The notes beneath the pieces were generated by a model. The model was given only the letters and a program-made list of their open reading frames with translations. It was not told the origin of the DNA and searched no databases. A DNA stretch of 56,654 nucleotides, taken from an uncultured Flavobacteriaceae bacterium (GTDB lineage Bacteria > Bacteroidota > Bacteroidia > Flavobacteriales > Flavobacteriaceae). The stretch is taken from positions 1-56,654 of the forward strand of contig CANKYF010000019.1 of NCBI GenBank assembly GCA_947487895.1, read 5' to 3'. The position numbers and the translations under genes were made by a program. The stretch's first letter is position 1; each line of letters starts with the position of its first letter. Positions 1 through 9,205 of the stretch are shown piece by piece.

Positions 1-20
1 GAACAAACCATGGTTTGTTC
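1..20. repeat. Perfect 20-bp palindrome at window edge
   Basis: GAACAAACCATGGTTTGTTC reads the same on both strands. It lies 65 bp past the stop codon of the first minus-strand gene. It could be an operator, or the stem of a terminator for a gene outside the window. No T-tract follows on the plus strand, so a terminator reading rightward is unlikely. What lies to the left cannot be seen. Confidence 0.5.
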
Positions 21-85
21 AGAGATTTAATATATTTAATCCTAGTTAAAACTGTAACGGTTATTTAGGACTAGTCAGTCTATTT

Positions 86-463
86 TTAGTGACCACTTAC
101 TTCTTTTACTTTGTCTTTAGCGGCATCAACAGCTTTGTTTGCAGCGTCACCAGCAGCATCAGCGGCATCACCAGCAGCATCTTTTGCAGCGTCAACAGCA
201 TCGCCAGCAGCGTCTTTGGCAGCATCAACAGCGTCACCAGCAGCATCAACAGCATCACCAGCAGCGTCTTTAGCAGCATCAACAGCATCACCTGCAGCAT
301 CACCTGCAGCATCAGCAGCATCATTAGCAGTTTCTTTTACTGCATCAGCAGCATTATTAGCAGCTTCTTCTACAGCGTCACCAGCTTTTTTAGTTTCTCT
401 ACAAGATGTAAAAGATACACCTAGAGCTAATAAAAGAGCAGTGCTTAAAATTAGTTTTTTCAT
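86..463 (-). CDS. Alanine-rich 11-mer repeat lipoprotein
   Basis: A 125-residue protein starting MKKLILSTALLLALGVSFTSC, a lipoprotein signal peptide with the lipobox cysteine at residue 21. The mature part is almost entirely built of D-A-A-x-D-A-A-G-D-A-V type units of 11 and 7 residues, ending in a short charged tail. This pattern predicts one long amphipathic helix, as in LEA-like, apolipoprotein-like and YtxH-like proteins. No enzymatic motif is present. The GCN-rich repeat keeps several shadow frames open on both strands, but only this frame has a signal peptide. A stress or envelope-stabilising role is inference from composition alone. Confidence 0.8.
   Translation of the reverse strand: MKKLILSTALLLALGVSFTSCRETKKAGDAVEEAANNAADAVKETANDAADAAGDAAGDAVDAAKDAAGDAVDAAGDAVDAAKDAAGDAVDAAKDAAGDAADAAGDAANKAVDAAKDKVKEVSGH
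117..371. repeat. Degenerate 33/21-bp coding tandem repeats
   Basis: The DNA behind the alanine-rich helix consists of imperfect tandem units of 33 bp (11 codons) and 21 bp (7 codons), dominated by agcagc, gcatca and gcgtc words. Near-identical neighbouring units make copy-number change by slippage likely, so length may vary between strains. Confidence 0.65.
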
Positions 464-565
464 GATTTTCGATTTTAGTGTTAAATATTAATTACTAATG
501 TAATAGAAATTATTAAAGATTAAAACGATTATGTTAAAAAATTTAACATTTTATCGTGATTTCAA

Positions 566-1846
566 TTATATACGTAGATAATCGAGTATTTGGATTACGG
601 CTCCTTTACTTTTATCTACATACTCAAAATTGTTAGACCCTGCTTTAGCTCTGAAGTCACTATCTTCAATTAACTTAAGAAGAATTTGATTAAATCCATT
701 TTGATTTGAAATGGAGAACATACCTCCTTTATCAATCATGATTTGGGCTTCTGGAAATTTTTTATGATTGTTACCAATTATAATGGGAATTCCAAAAACA
801 GCAGGCTCTAATGTATTGTGAAGTCCTGTGTTACCAAGAGCTCCTCCAATATAAGCGATATCGGCGTAAGCATAAATTTTTGAAAGAATTCCAATGGTAT
901 CTACAATAAAAACCTGAGCTCTTTTAAGATTGTTTTGATCTTTTTCAGAATATAAAACAGTTTCGGTGTTTAGTTTTTCTTTTAAACTGTTTATTTGATT
1001 TTTCTTGATATTATGAGGTGCAATAATGAGCTTTACGTCTTTGTTTTTCAAGGAGTTTATAAATTCTACCAACAAAAGTTCTCCTTCAGGCCATGAGCTG
1101 CCAGCTACAACACATAATTTATTGTCTTTAAACTCTTCAATAAAGTTAAGGGAATTATTTTGTGATAATTGATTGTAAACCCGATCAAAACGAGTATCTC
1201 CCGTAAAAGTAGTTTCGGTATAATTTATAGTCTTTAAAAGTACTCTTGATGCTTCATTTTGTGTAAAAATGTGATTAAAAGCAAAAAGTGCTTCTCTAAA
1301 CTTTTTTCCATAAAATTTAAAATAAGATTGATTTGGTCTAAAACTAGCTGAAATTAAAATAGCCCTAAGGTTTCTTTGTTTTAATTCAATTAAAAAATTG
1401 GGCCAAATGTCATATTTAACAAAAATAGTGAGTTCAGGATTTACAATATCTAAGAAACGTTTTGCATTTTTTGAGGAATCTAACGGAAGGTATATTACAA
1501 CATCAGCAATAGGAGAATTTTTTCTAATCTCATATCCTGAAGGAGAAAAAAAACTAAGAACAATCTTGTGGTCTTTGTATTGTTCTCTTAATTCTTTAAA
1601 AACTGGCAATCCTTGTTCATACTCGCCCAAAGAAGCACAATGAAACCAAAGTGTTTTATCAGTGGTTTTTAAACTTTGAGAAAGTTTTTTAAAAGTTTTT
1701 GCTCTTCCAAGAACACCTAACTTAATTTTTTCATTAACAGGCGCTAAAGATTTAAGTGCAAACCTGGTTAAATTTATGCCAATATTATAAAGAAAACTCA
1801 ATATTCTGTATTTGTTGCTAAAATACATTTCTTTAACTAAATACAT
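566..1846 (-). CDS. waaA: 3-deoxy-D-manno-octulosonic acid transferase
   Basis: WaaA/KdtA adds Kdo from CMP-Kdo to lipid A at the inner membrane, the first step of LPS core assembly. The 426-residue length fits the GT30 family. The N-terminal domain carries HCASLGEYEQG at residues 69-79, the conserved glycine-glutamate motif of this family. The C-terminal half carries the nucleotide-sugar region with YIGGALGNTGLHNTLEPAVFG around residues 334-354. A hydrophobic stretch near residues 14-30 is the usual N-terminal membrane anchor. An in-frame ATG at 1828 is an alternative start. The gene is divergent from the aminotransferase at 1939, with 92 bp between them. Confidence 0.93.
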   Translation of the reverse strand: MYLVKEMYFSNKYRILSFLYNIGINLTRFALKSLAPVNEKIKLGVLGRAKTFKKLSQSLKTTDKTLWFHCASLGEYEQGLPVFKELREQYKDHKIVLSFFSPSGYEIRKNSPIADVVIYLPLDSSKNAKRFLDIVNPELTIFVKYDIWPNFLIELKQRNLRAILISASFRPNQSYFKFYGKKFREALFAFNHIFTQNEASRVLLKTINYTETTFTGDTRFDRVYNQLSQNNSLNFIEEFKDNKLCVVAGSSWPEGELLLVEFINSLKNKDVKLIIAPHNIKKNQINSLKEKLNTETVLYSEKDQNNLKRAQVFIVDTIGILSKIYAYADIAYIGGALGNTGLHNTLEPAVFGIPIIIGNNHKKFPEAQIMIDKGGMFSISNQNGFNQILLKLIEDSDFRAKAGSNNFEYVDKSKGAVIQILDYLRI

Positions 1847-1906
1847 TGGTTTAACAACCCTATTTTTTGTAATTTCGTACTCTATAAACTCAACGGTAGT
1901 AGTTGT

Positions 1907-1914
1907 TAACTTTG
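1907..1914 (+). promoter_or_regulatory. Bacteroidetes -7 box for aminotransferase-galE
   Basis: TAACTTTG matches the Bacteroidetes -7 consensus TAnnTTTG and lies 24 bp before the ATG at 1939. No convincing -33 TTTG element is visible at the expected spacing, so the assignment rests on the -7 box and its position. Confidence 0.45.
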
Positions 1915-1938
1915 AGTTGAATGTTCTAATTTTTTCAA

Positions 1939-3093
1939 ATGAAGAAAATCCAAATGGTTGACCTAAAAGGTCAATATAATGCTATAAAAGACATTGTAAA
2001 TCCTTCTATTCAAGAAGTTATTGAAACCACATCATTTATAAACGGACCTAAGGTTCGTGAATTTCAAAATAATTTAGAAAATTACCTAGGTGTAAAGCAC
2101 GTAATACCATGTGCAAATGGTACAGATGCATTACAAATTGCAATGATGGGACTTGGTCTAAAACCAGGAGACGAGGTAATAACAGCAGATTTCACTTTTG
2201 CAGCCACAGTTGAAGTAATAGCTTTGCTAAATTTAACTCCAGTTTTAGTTGATGTTAATGAAGATGATTTCAATATTAATGTTGAAGCTATAAAAAGGGC
2301 AATTACGCCTAAAACGAAAGCTATAGTGCCAGTACATTTGTTTGGTCAATGTGCCGATATGGAAGCCATTATGGAAATTGCTAAAGAACATAATTTGTTT
2401 GTTATTGAAGATAATGCTCAAGCCATTGGTGCTAATTATACCTATTCTAATGGTGAAAAAGTAAAAGCAGGTACTATTGGTGATGTTGGAGCTACTTCTT
2501 TTTTTCCATCTAAAAACTTAGGATGTTATGGTGATGGTGGTGCTATTTTTACAAATAATGATGAGTTAGCGCAAACTATAAGGGGTGTTGTAAATCACGG
2601 CATGTATAAACGTTACCATCATGATGTGGTAGGGGTGAATTCTAGGTTAGATAGTATTCAGGCAGCTGTTTTAGATGCTAAATTACCGCATTTGGATAAT
2701 TATAATAAAGCTAGACAAAATGCCGCTAAAAAATATAATGAGACTTTTAAAACTATTGAAAATATAATTACACCTCAGATTTCTAATGCTTGTACTGACA
2801 TATGTGATAACTGTGATTGTCATGTGTTCCACCAATATACACTTAGATTAAATGGCGTAGATAGAGATGCATTAGTAAAGCATTTAAATGAAAATGATAT
2901 ACCATGTGGTGTATATTACCCAATTCCGTTACATAAGCAAAAAGCTTACATTGATGATAGATACAATGATGAAGATTTTAAAGTAACAAATCAATTGGTT
3001 AAGGAAGTGATTTCATTGCCGATGCATACAGAATTAGATAACGAACAAATAGAACATATCACATCAATCATTATTAAATTTATAAATGGATAA
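1939..3093 (+). CDS. DegT/DnrJ/EryC1-family sugar aminotransferase
   Basis: A PLP-dependent aminotransferase that usually converts a keto-sugar nucleotide to an amino-sugar for LPS O-antigen or capsule. The 384 residues span the whole family fold. FFPSKNLGCYGDGGA at 188-202 places the PLP lysine at K192, and VIEDNAQAIG at 155-164 holds the cofactor-binding aspartate. A cysteine cluster (C285, C289, C292, C294) sits in an insertion before HQYTLR; its role is unknown. The 3' end overlaps galE by 8 bp, so the two genes are probably translationally coupled. The exact sugar cannot be told from sequence. Confidence 0.9.
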   Translation: MKKIQMVDLKGQYNAIKDIVNPSIQEVIETTSFINGPKVREFQNNLENYLGVKHVIPCANGTDALQIAMMGLGLKPGDEVITADFTFAATVEVIALLNLTPVLVDVNEDDFNINVEAIKRAITPKTKAIVPVHLFGQCADMEAIMEIAKEHNLFVIEDNAQAIGANYTYSNGEKVKAGTIGDVGATSFFPSKNLGCYGDGGAIFTNNDELAQTIRGVVNHGMYKRYHHDVVGVNSRLDSIQAAVLDAKLPHLDNYNKARQNAAKKYNETFKTIENIITPQISNACTDICDNCDCHVFHQYTLRLNGVDRDALVKHLNENDIPCGVYYPIPLHKQKAYIDDRYNDEDFKVTNQLVKEVISLPMHTELDNEQIEHITSIIIKFING

Positions 3094-4108
3094 AATATTA
3101 GTTACTGGTGGATTGGGGTTTATTGGATCTCACACCGTTGTAAAGTTACAAGAAGCAGGTTATGAAGTTGTCATTATTGATGATTTATCAAATTCTTCGG
3201 AAAATGTATTAGATGGAATTACAGCTATTACAGGTAAAAGACCAATTTTTGAAAAAATTGATTTAAAAGAAAAAGCGGACGTTTCAGCTTTTTTTCAGAA
3301 ACATAATGATGTAAAAGGTGTGATCCATTTTGCAGCAAGTAAAGCAGTTGGAGAAAGTGTAAAAGAACCATTATTGTATTATGAAAATAATTTAGGATCT
3401 TTGGTTTACTTATTAAAGGAGCTTAAAGAATTACCTGAAGCTAGCTTTATTTTTAGTTCGTCATGTACTGTATATGGTCAAGCAGATGAATTACCTATTA
3501 CAGAGAATGCACCTGTAAAACAAGCGGAATCACCTTATGGAAATACCAAACAAATTGGTGAGGAAATAATAAGAGATACTTGTAAAGTTGTACCAACTTT
3601 AAAAGCAATTGCCTTAAGATATTTTAATCCTATTGGGGCTCATGAATCTGCAGAAATTGGAGAGCTACCTATTGGTGTGCCTCAAAATTTAGTGCCTTTT
3701 ATTACACAAACAGCTATAGGGATGCGTGATGAATTATCGGTGTTTGGGGATGATTATCCAACTTCTGATGGCACATGTGTTAGAGATTATATTCATGTAT
3801 TAGATTTAGCAAAAGCGCATGTTGTTGCTTTACAAAGATTATTACAAAATAAGAACAAAGAATCTTATGAAACGTTTAATCTTGGAACAGGAAAAGGAAG
3901 TTCTGTATTAGAAGTTGTGCAGGCTTTTGAAAGAGTTTCTGGAGAAAAACTTAATTACAAGATTGTTGGTAGAAGAGAAGGAGACATAATTTCTGCATAT
4001 GCAGACACTAATAAAGCAAAAGATGAATTAGGTTGGAAAACCGAACTAAGTTTAGATGATGCTATGCTTTCTGCATGGAAATGGGAACAAAAAGTAAGAG
4101 GTAAATAG
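3086..4108 (+). CDS. galE: UDP-glucose 4-epimerase
   Basis: GalE interconverts UDP-glucose and UDP-galactose (or the N-acetyl forms) with tightly bound NAD in the cytoplasm. The 340 residues match the family length. GGLGFIGSH at 8-16 is the Rossmann NAD loop. SSSCTVYG at 124-131 and the catalytic pair Y151 and K155 (YGNTK) are typical of extended short-chain dehydrogenases. NPIGAHESAEIGE and DYPTSDGTCVRDYIHVLDLA match GalE specifically rather than other nucleotide-sugar epimerases. It overlaps the upstream aminotransferase, which suggests a shared role in supplying surface-glycan precursors. Confidence 0.95.
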   Translation: MDKILVTGGLGFIGSHTVVKLQEAGYEVVIIDDLSNSSENVLDGITAITGKRPIFEKIDLKEKADVSAFFQKHNDVKGVIHFAASKAVGESVKEPLLYYENNLGSLVYLLKELKELPEASFIFSSSCTVYGQADELPITENAPVKQAESPYGNTKQIGEEIIRDTCKVVPTLKAIALRYFNPIGAHESAEIGELPIGVPQNLVPFITQTAIGMRDELSVFGDDYPTSDGTCVRDYIHVLDLAKAHVVALQRLLQNKNKESYETFNLGTGKGSSVLEVVQAFERVSGEKLNYKIVGRREGDIISAYADTNKAKDELGWKTELSLDDAMLSAWKWEQKVRGK

Positions 4109-4132
4109 TTGAATTATTATATATATGCTTTT

Positions 4133-4163
4133 AAAACCGATTAAATTTTTAATCGGTTTTTTT
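4133..4163 (+). terminator. Rho-independent terminator after galE
   Basis: A hairpin with arms AAAACCGATTAAA and TTTAATCGGTTTT is followed by a run of Ts, 24 bp after the galE stop. A second, weaker hairpin (GGTAAA at 4196-4201, TTTACC at 4214-4219, then five Ts) follows about 30 bp later and may act as a back-up. Confidence 0.85.
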
Positions 4164-4291
4164 ATTGCTTTTTTCTTACTTATTGCTTTTTTAATGGTAA
4201 ATTATTATCGGATTTTACCTTTTTAAGATTCTTTTAAGAGTTTTAGTTGGTAATATTTTTATTTTTCAAAGCAACTCAACTAACCATTTAA

Positions 4292-5803
4292 ATGATGCTA
4301 AAGCCAATAAAACTTTTAGTTTTTATTGTATGCTTTTCTTCTTTATTATCAACAGAACTATTTGCAATAGTCTCTAGGGAACCTAATTTTTCCTATAAGA
4401 CTATTCAAATTGATAGTTTAATTCTAGAGAAGAGCATAAATAGTGATATGACTCAGTTAGAGTTGTTAATTCTCTATGAAGATGCTTGGGTTCAAAAGCA
4501 TCCAGACTCAATTAATATTTTAAAAAAATTAGCGCTTTTAAATGCTGAATTAGAACAATCTGAGGATGCTTTGTTTTATACAGAAAAGTATATAAAGAAT
4601 ACATTTGATTTTTCCATATTGGCTAACGGAGCTTATGATGAGTTAGCTGGCACTCCTGAGCACGATTTATTGAATAAGAAATACATGCCTCAGATAAGTG
4701 TATTGGCCTTTGTTTATTTCTGCGCAGCCTTAATTGGGTTCTATTTTATGGTGGTGATTAATTTTGTAAAGAATTCAAATAAAAAAACTAAGCTTTTTAT
4801 TGGGGGCTTTATAGGATGTCATGCTCTGTTTATTTTTGAGTTTGTATTGTTTATGACTAATTTACAATATAGATTTCCTCATAGTTATAGAGTATCATCA
4901 ATTGTTGCTTTGTTGTTTGGCCCTTTATTGTTTCTGTATTTTAAGTCTATTATTGAAAAAGAAAAATTAAATAGAATTGATGCTTTACATTTTTTACCAG
5001 GATTATTGTTTTTAATAATGTCCTTGCCTTTGTACTTTTCTAATTCACATGAAAAACTCGAGCTTATTTTAGGTGTAAATCCTCTTAAAAAGACTTATGA
5101 TGGGATTGTATTCGTTGCTAAAGTGGTATCATTATGTGTTTATGCGTTTTTTATAAGTTCTTTACTGTTTGGTGAAAAAGGGTTGTTTAAACAAGAGGGT
5201 GAAATAGGTAAATGGAAAAGAAATATATTTATTTTATACATAGCTTATACAGTTTTGTATATAATATATGGTCTTTCTGTTTTTAATGTTTTAGGAATAT
5301 GGTCTAGTGTTATTTATAATATACAAATTGGGTTAATGTCTATAACGGTTGTTTACATAGCGCATATGGCTTATGTACAACCTGCAATACTTAGAAAATA
5401 TAATGAGAACTATTTAATAGAAAAATATCAAAAATCAGGTTTAACCAATGCTCTTTCTGAAGAATTAAAAGAAAGTTTGGTAAAACTTTTTATAGAGGAC
5501 AAAGTTTATAAAGAAAGCAATATTAGTTTAGAGATTTTGTCTAACAAACTTAATACTACTAGGCATAATACGTCACAAATAATTAATGAACATTTTAACA
5601 TGAACTTCTTTGAGTTAATTAATAAGTTTAGAATAAAGGAAGCGGTAAATATGTTTGATGATGATGTTAAGGGTAATCTTAATATTATTGATGTAGCCTA
5701 TGAAGTTGGTTATAATAATAAAGTAACATTCAATAAGGCTTTTAAAAAAGAAATGTCTGTAACACCTTCAGAATATATACAATCTCAGAACTTAAACAGA
5801 TAA
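4292..5803 (+). CDS. Membrane-bound AraC-family regulator (7 TM)
   Basis: A 503-residue protein with a signal-peptide-like N-terminus ending near residue 26, then a periplasmic helical part (about 30-125) that looks TPR-like. Seven hydrophobic helices follow between about 132 and 365, and an AraC-type double helix-turn-helix lies at about 395-500 (DVAYEVGYNNKVTFNKAFKKEMSVTPSEYI is split across the second HTH). The arrangement suggests a one-component transmembrane sensor that binds DNA directly. It precedes a SusC/SusD pair on the same strand by 261 bp, so it is probably that locus's regulator. The ligand is unknown. A second ATG directly follows the first. Confidence 0.82.
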   Translation: MMLKPIKLLVFIVCFSSLLSTELFAIVSREPNFSYKTIQIDSLILEKSINSDMTQLELLILYEDAWVQKHPDSINILKKLALLNAELEQSEDALFYTEKYIKNTFDFSILANGAYDELAGTPEHDLLNKKYMPQISVLAFVYFCAALIGFYFMVVINFVKNSNKKTKLFIGGFIGCHALFIFEFVLFMTNLQYRFPHSYRVSSIVALLFGPLLFLYFKSIIEKEKLNRIDALHFLPGLLFLIMSLPLYFSNSHEKLELILGVNPLKKTYDGIVFVAKVVSLCVYAFFISSLLFGEKGLFKQEGEIGKWKRNIFILYIAYTVLYIIYGLSVFNVLGIWSSVIYNIQIGLMSITVVYIAHMAYVQPAILRKYNENYLIEKYQKSGLTNALSEELKESLVKLFIEDKVYKESNISLEILSNKLNTTRHNTSQIINEHFNMNFFELINKFRIKEAVNMFDDDVKGNLNIIDVAYEVGYNNKVTFNKAFKKEMSVTPSEYIQSQNLNR

Positions 5804-5938
5804 AAGTAAATTAAGAGTAATTTTTCTTCGGAATAGTAAACTATTATAGGCTCTTACAGGTTTTAAAGCATTTATAGCGTCCTTTATTATAGCAATTGTA
5901 ACAAGGTAAGGCAGATAAAGAGCTTTACAAAATATCAC

Positions 5939-5965
5939 TTAGATTTCACTAAACTTTAGATTTCA
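5939..5965 (+). promoter_or_regulatory. Direct repeat upstream of susC, possible operator
   Basis: TTAGATTTCA occurs twice, at 5939-5948 and 5956-5965, a 17-bp period, about 100 bp before the susC-like start. AraC-family proteins commonly bind direct repeats of this size, and such a regulator is encoded just upstream. AATAGTAAA also occurs twice in this gap (5832-5840 and 5965-5973), the first copy inside the inverted repeat AATAGT-AA-ACTATT. The 261-bp gap holds no gene. Confidence 0.35.
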
Positions 5966-6064
5966 ATAGTAAAGTATAATTTTTTGAATTAGTCACTTAA
6001 AAAAAATCTTTACTGCCTTCCTTATTTCAATCTGCATTTGACTAACTCACAAAAATAATTATTC

Positions 6065-9000
6065 ATGAAAGTAAAAAAACGCTATCTATTATTGGTGCTT
6101 TTTGGCTTTTTTGTGTCTTTAAGTTTTGCACAAGAAAAAACTATTACAGGGAAGGTTGTGGACAAAGATAATTTGCCATTACCAGGAACAACTGTAATAG
6201 TCAAAAACACTACAAAAGGAACATCAACCAATTTTGATGGAGAGTATTCAATTAAAACAAACGAGGGGCAAACCCTTGTTTTTAGTTTTATAGGTTATAC
6301 TTCCAGAGAAATTGTGGTTAGAGAAACATCAAATACAATTAATGTTGTGTTAGATGAAGACGCAGCATCATTAGATGAAGTTGTAGTAGTAGCTTATGGA
6401 ACACAAACTAAAAAATCTATTGTAGGATCTGTTGGTATAGTGTCTAGCGAAATAATCCAGAATCAGCAAGTAACATCTCCGCTTAGGGCTATACAAGGTG
6501 TGGTGCCAGGTGTAAATATTATTACAGCTGGTGGGCAACCTGGAAATAATCCTTCAATTAGAATTAGAGGTTTTGCTAGTGTTAACTTAAACCAAGAGCC
6601 ACTTATTGTTGTAGATGGAGCTCCTTTCAACGGAAACCTTAATACTATAAGTCAAGATCAAATAGGTTCAATTTCTGTTTTAAAAGATGCAGCATCTTCG
6701 GCTTTATATGGTTCTAGAGCAGCAGGAGGTGTTATATTAATAACTACTAAAAAAGGAAATAGAAATCAATCTCCTAAGGTATCTATAAGATCTCAAATTG
6801 GAATATCAAACCCTACGGTTGGTATTCATGATTTAGCAAATCCAGAAGATTATTTTAAGCTTACTTGGACAGCGCTAAGAAATACAAATCAATATGAAAA
6901 CGGACAATCTGCTTCAGAAGCTGCTATAAGCGCAACTAATGGACTAGTAGATTATTTGGGTTATAACCCATATAGTGTAAGTAATCCCATAGATACAAAT
7001 GGTAATTTAGTTTCAGGAGCAAACTTATTATGGCAATCTAGTTGGGAAGATGAAGTAATTAGAAAAGACTATCAAAGGGTTAATCATAACATAAATATAT
7101 CTGGTGGAGGAGAAAAATCTACCTATTTTATGTCTATTGACTATTTAAATGAAGATGGTCCTGTACTTAAATCTGATTTTGAACGTGTAGCTGCAAGGTT
7201 AAATTTAACAACTCAAGTAAACGATTGGTTTAAAGTTGGGCTTAATACTAGTTTTTCTAGATCGAGTTCAGGTAATCCAGATCAAACATCAGGTAATACT
7301 ATACAAGCTATTTCATGGATTTATAGCCTCTCAAGTATATACCCAATTTATGCAAGAGATGCTAATGGTAATTTAATATTAGATAATGCTGGTGACCGTA
7401 TATTTGATTTAGGAAATGGTCTAGTTACTGGGCAAGCTGTAAATAATACTAGGCCAGTTAATGGAGGTGAAAATTTATTAGCCACTTTATTATTGGGACA
7501 GGAGCGTAGAATAAGAACTAATTATTTAGGGAACGCATTTCTAGAAGTCAATTTATTTGAAGGTTTAAAATTTAGGTCACAAATTAGTTTTGAAAATTTT
7601 CTTTTTGATTCTTTTAGTTTTGATGACGATTTAATAGGAGTTGCTTCTAATGTTCAAGGTAGGGTAAGTCAAAATAGAGATATTACCACCACATTCAATG
7701 CTATTCAATCATTAAATTACACTAATAGTTTTGATAAGCATAATATATCTATTGATGCAATTACTGAAGCATATACACAAACACAAGATGATTTATTGTC
7801 TCAAGGAACAGGTTTTTTACCAGGGGTAGATAACCTTAACGGAAGTACAGTACCAGAAACTGTTGGGGGCAATATCATTACAGAAAGAATAAATAGTTAT
7901 CTAGGAAGAGCAAGTTATAACTATAATCAGAAATACTTTGCTGAGTTTTCAATTAGAACAGATGGTTCTACCAGATTTTCTGAAGATACAAGATGGGGTA
8001 CCTTTATGGGAGGTGGAGCAAGTTGGATAGCAACTAATGAAGATTTTTTAAGTAATGGCAATGTATTAACATATTTGAAGTTGAGAGGCTCTTATGGTGA
8101 ATTAGGGAATAATAGAACTACTAATTTATTTCCATATCAATCAGTTTTTCAAACAGGTTTTGTAAATGAAGGCAATACAGGTGTTTTATTAGAAGGTATT
8201 TCAGATCCTAATTTAAGATGGGAGAAAATAGAATCTTTAAATGTAGGTGTAGATTTTGAATTATTTGCGGGTAGACTTTCAGGAACTATAGATTATTACA
8301 ATAAAGAATCTGTAGATTTAATTTTAGAAAAACCAATAGCATCATCTTTGGGAGTTAATAGAATTACAACAAATATTGGTTCTATTAGAAACTTTGGTTG
8401 GGAGTTCTCATTAAAATCTATTAATGTAAGTACAGAAGATTTTACCTGGTCTACAGGTCTTAATTTTTCTTTAGATAAAAATGAGTTTACCAAATTGCCT
8501 CAAGACGAAATTATTAATGGTTCAAAACTTTGGAAAGTAGGCAACTCAATTTTTGATTTCTACATAAGAGAATGGGCTGGTGTAGATCCAGGAGATGGTA
8601 GAGGTATGTGGTTTCTGGATGAGTTAGATGCTCAAGGAAATGTAACAGGCAGAGTTACCACAAAAGATTATGATCTAGCCACTAGATACGAGCAAGGCAA
8701 AACATCATTACCAGACATACAAGGAGGATTTACATCATTTTTCAAGTACAAACAATTTGACCTAAATGTGCTTTTTAATTTTAGTTTTGGAGCTTACTTA
8801 TTAGATAATGACTATGCAGGACTTATAAACCCTTTTGAAAGTCCTGGTATAAGTGCGCATCCAGATAATTTTAGAGCATGGGAAACTCCAGGAGATTTAA
8901 CAGATACACCTTTATTGTTAGCAAGTAATAATGATCACTCATCAAGATCTACAAGGTTTTTGTTTAAAAATGATTATGTACGCTTAAAGAGTTTAACACT

Positions 9001-9193
9001 TGGATATAATTTACCAAGTAATTTACTAAATAAAATAGGATTAAGTAAACTAAGGCTATTTGTACAAGCAGACAACTTCTTCACTTGGCAATCACACAAG
9101 GGAATAGAACCAGAGCAGGCATTTAATGGGGTCACAAATAATAGGTCGCCATTGTCAAAAACTATCACATCTGGTCTTCTTTTAGAATTTTAA
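6065..9193 (+). CDS. SusC/RagA-family TonB-dependent receptor
   Basis: An outer-membrane importer of 1042 residues, the usual SusC size. The signal peptide ends at about residue 22 (SLSFA|QE). A carboxypeptidase-regulatory-like domain follows (ITGKVVDKDNLPLPGTTVIV, about 25-105), then the TonB-box region and plug (VVVVAYGTQTKKS, RIRGFAS, SVLKDAASSALYGSRAAGG, about 108-230). A 22-strand-type barrel ends in the terminal phenylalanine. SusD follows after 12 bp. The substrate is unknown. No glycosidase, lyase or sulfatase lies nearby, so a peptide or other oligomer is as possible as a glycan. Confidence 0.95.
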   Translation: MKVKKRYLLLVLFGFFVSLSFAQEKTITGKVVDKDNLPLPGTTVIVKNTTKGTSTNFDGEYSIKTNEGQTLVFSFIGYTSREIVVRETSNTINVVLDEDAASLDEVVVVAYGTQTKKSIVGSVGIVSSEIIQNQQVTSPLRAIQGVVPGVNIITAGGQPGNNPSIRIRGFASVNLNQEPLIVVDGAPFNGNLNTISQDQIGSISVLKDAASSALYGSRAAGGVILITTKKGNRNQSPKVSIRSQIGISNPTVGIHDLANPEDYFKLTWTALRNTNQYENGQSASEAAISATNGLVDYLGYNPYSVSNPIDTNGNLVSGANLLWQSSWEDEVIRKDYQRVNHNINISGGGEKSTYFMSIDYLNEDGPVLKSDFERVAARLNLTTQVNDWFKVGLNTSFSRSSSGNPDQTSGNTIQAISWIYSLSSIYPIYARDANGNLILDNAGDRIFDLGNGLVTGQAVNNTRPVNGGENLLATLLLGQERRIRTNYLGNAFLEVNLFEGLKFRSQISFENFLFDSFSFDDDLIGVASNVQGRVSQNRDITTTFNAIQSLNYTNSFDKHNISIDAITEAYTQTQDDLLSQGTGFLPGVDNLNGSTVPETVGGNIITERINSYLGRASYNYNQKYFAEFSIRTDGSTRFSEDTRWGTFMGGGASWIATNEDFLSNGNVLTYLKLRGSYGELGNNRTTNLFPYQSVFQTGFVNEGNTGVLLEGISDPNLRWEKIESLNVGVDFELFAGRLSGTIDYYNKESVDLILEKPIASSLGVNRITTNIGSIRNFGWEFSLKSINVSTEDFTWSTGLNFSLDKNEFTKLPQDEIINGSKLWKVGNSIFDFYIREWAGVDPGDGRGMWFLDELDAQGNVTGRVTTKDYDLATRYEQGKTSLPDIQGGFTSFFKYKQFDLNVLFNFSFGAYLLDNDYAGLINPFESPGISAHPDNFRAWETPGDLTDTPLLLASNNDHSSRSTRFLFKNDYVRLKSLTLGYNLPSNLLNKIGLSKLRLFVQADNFFTWQSHKGIEPEQAFNGVTNNRSPLSKTITSGLLLEF

Positions 9194-9205
9194 AAAAATA
9201 AAAAA

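Noticed and set aside
89-491. Long plus-strand and other-frame ORFs opposite the alanine-rich lipoprotein
   Set aside because: GCN-rich repeats keep shadow frames open; none has a signal peptide, ribosome-binding context or plausible composition.
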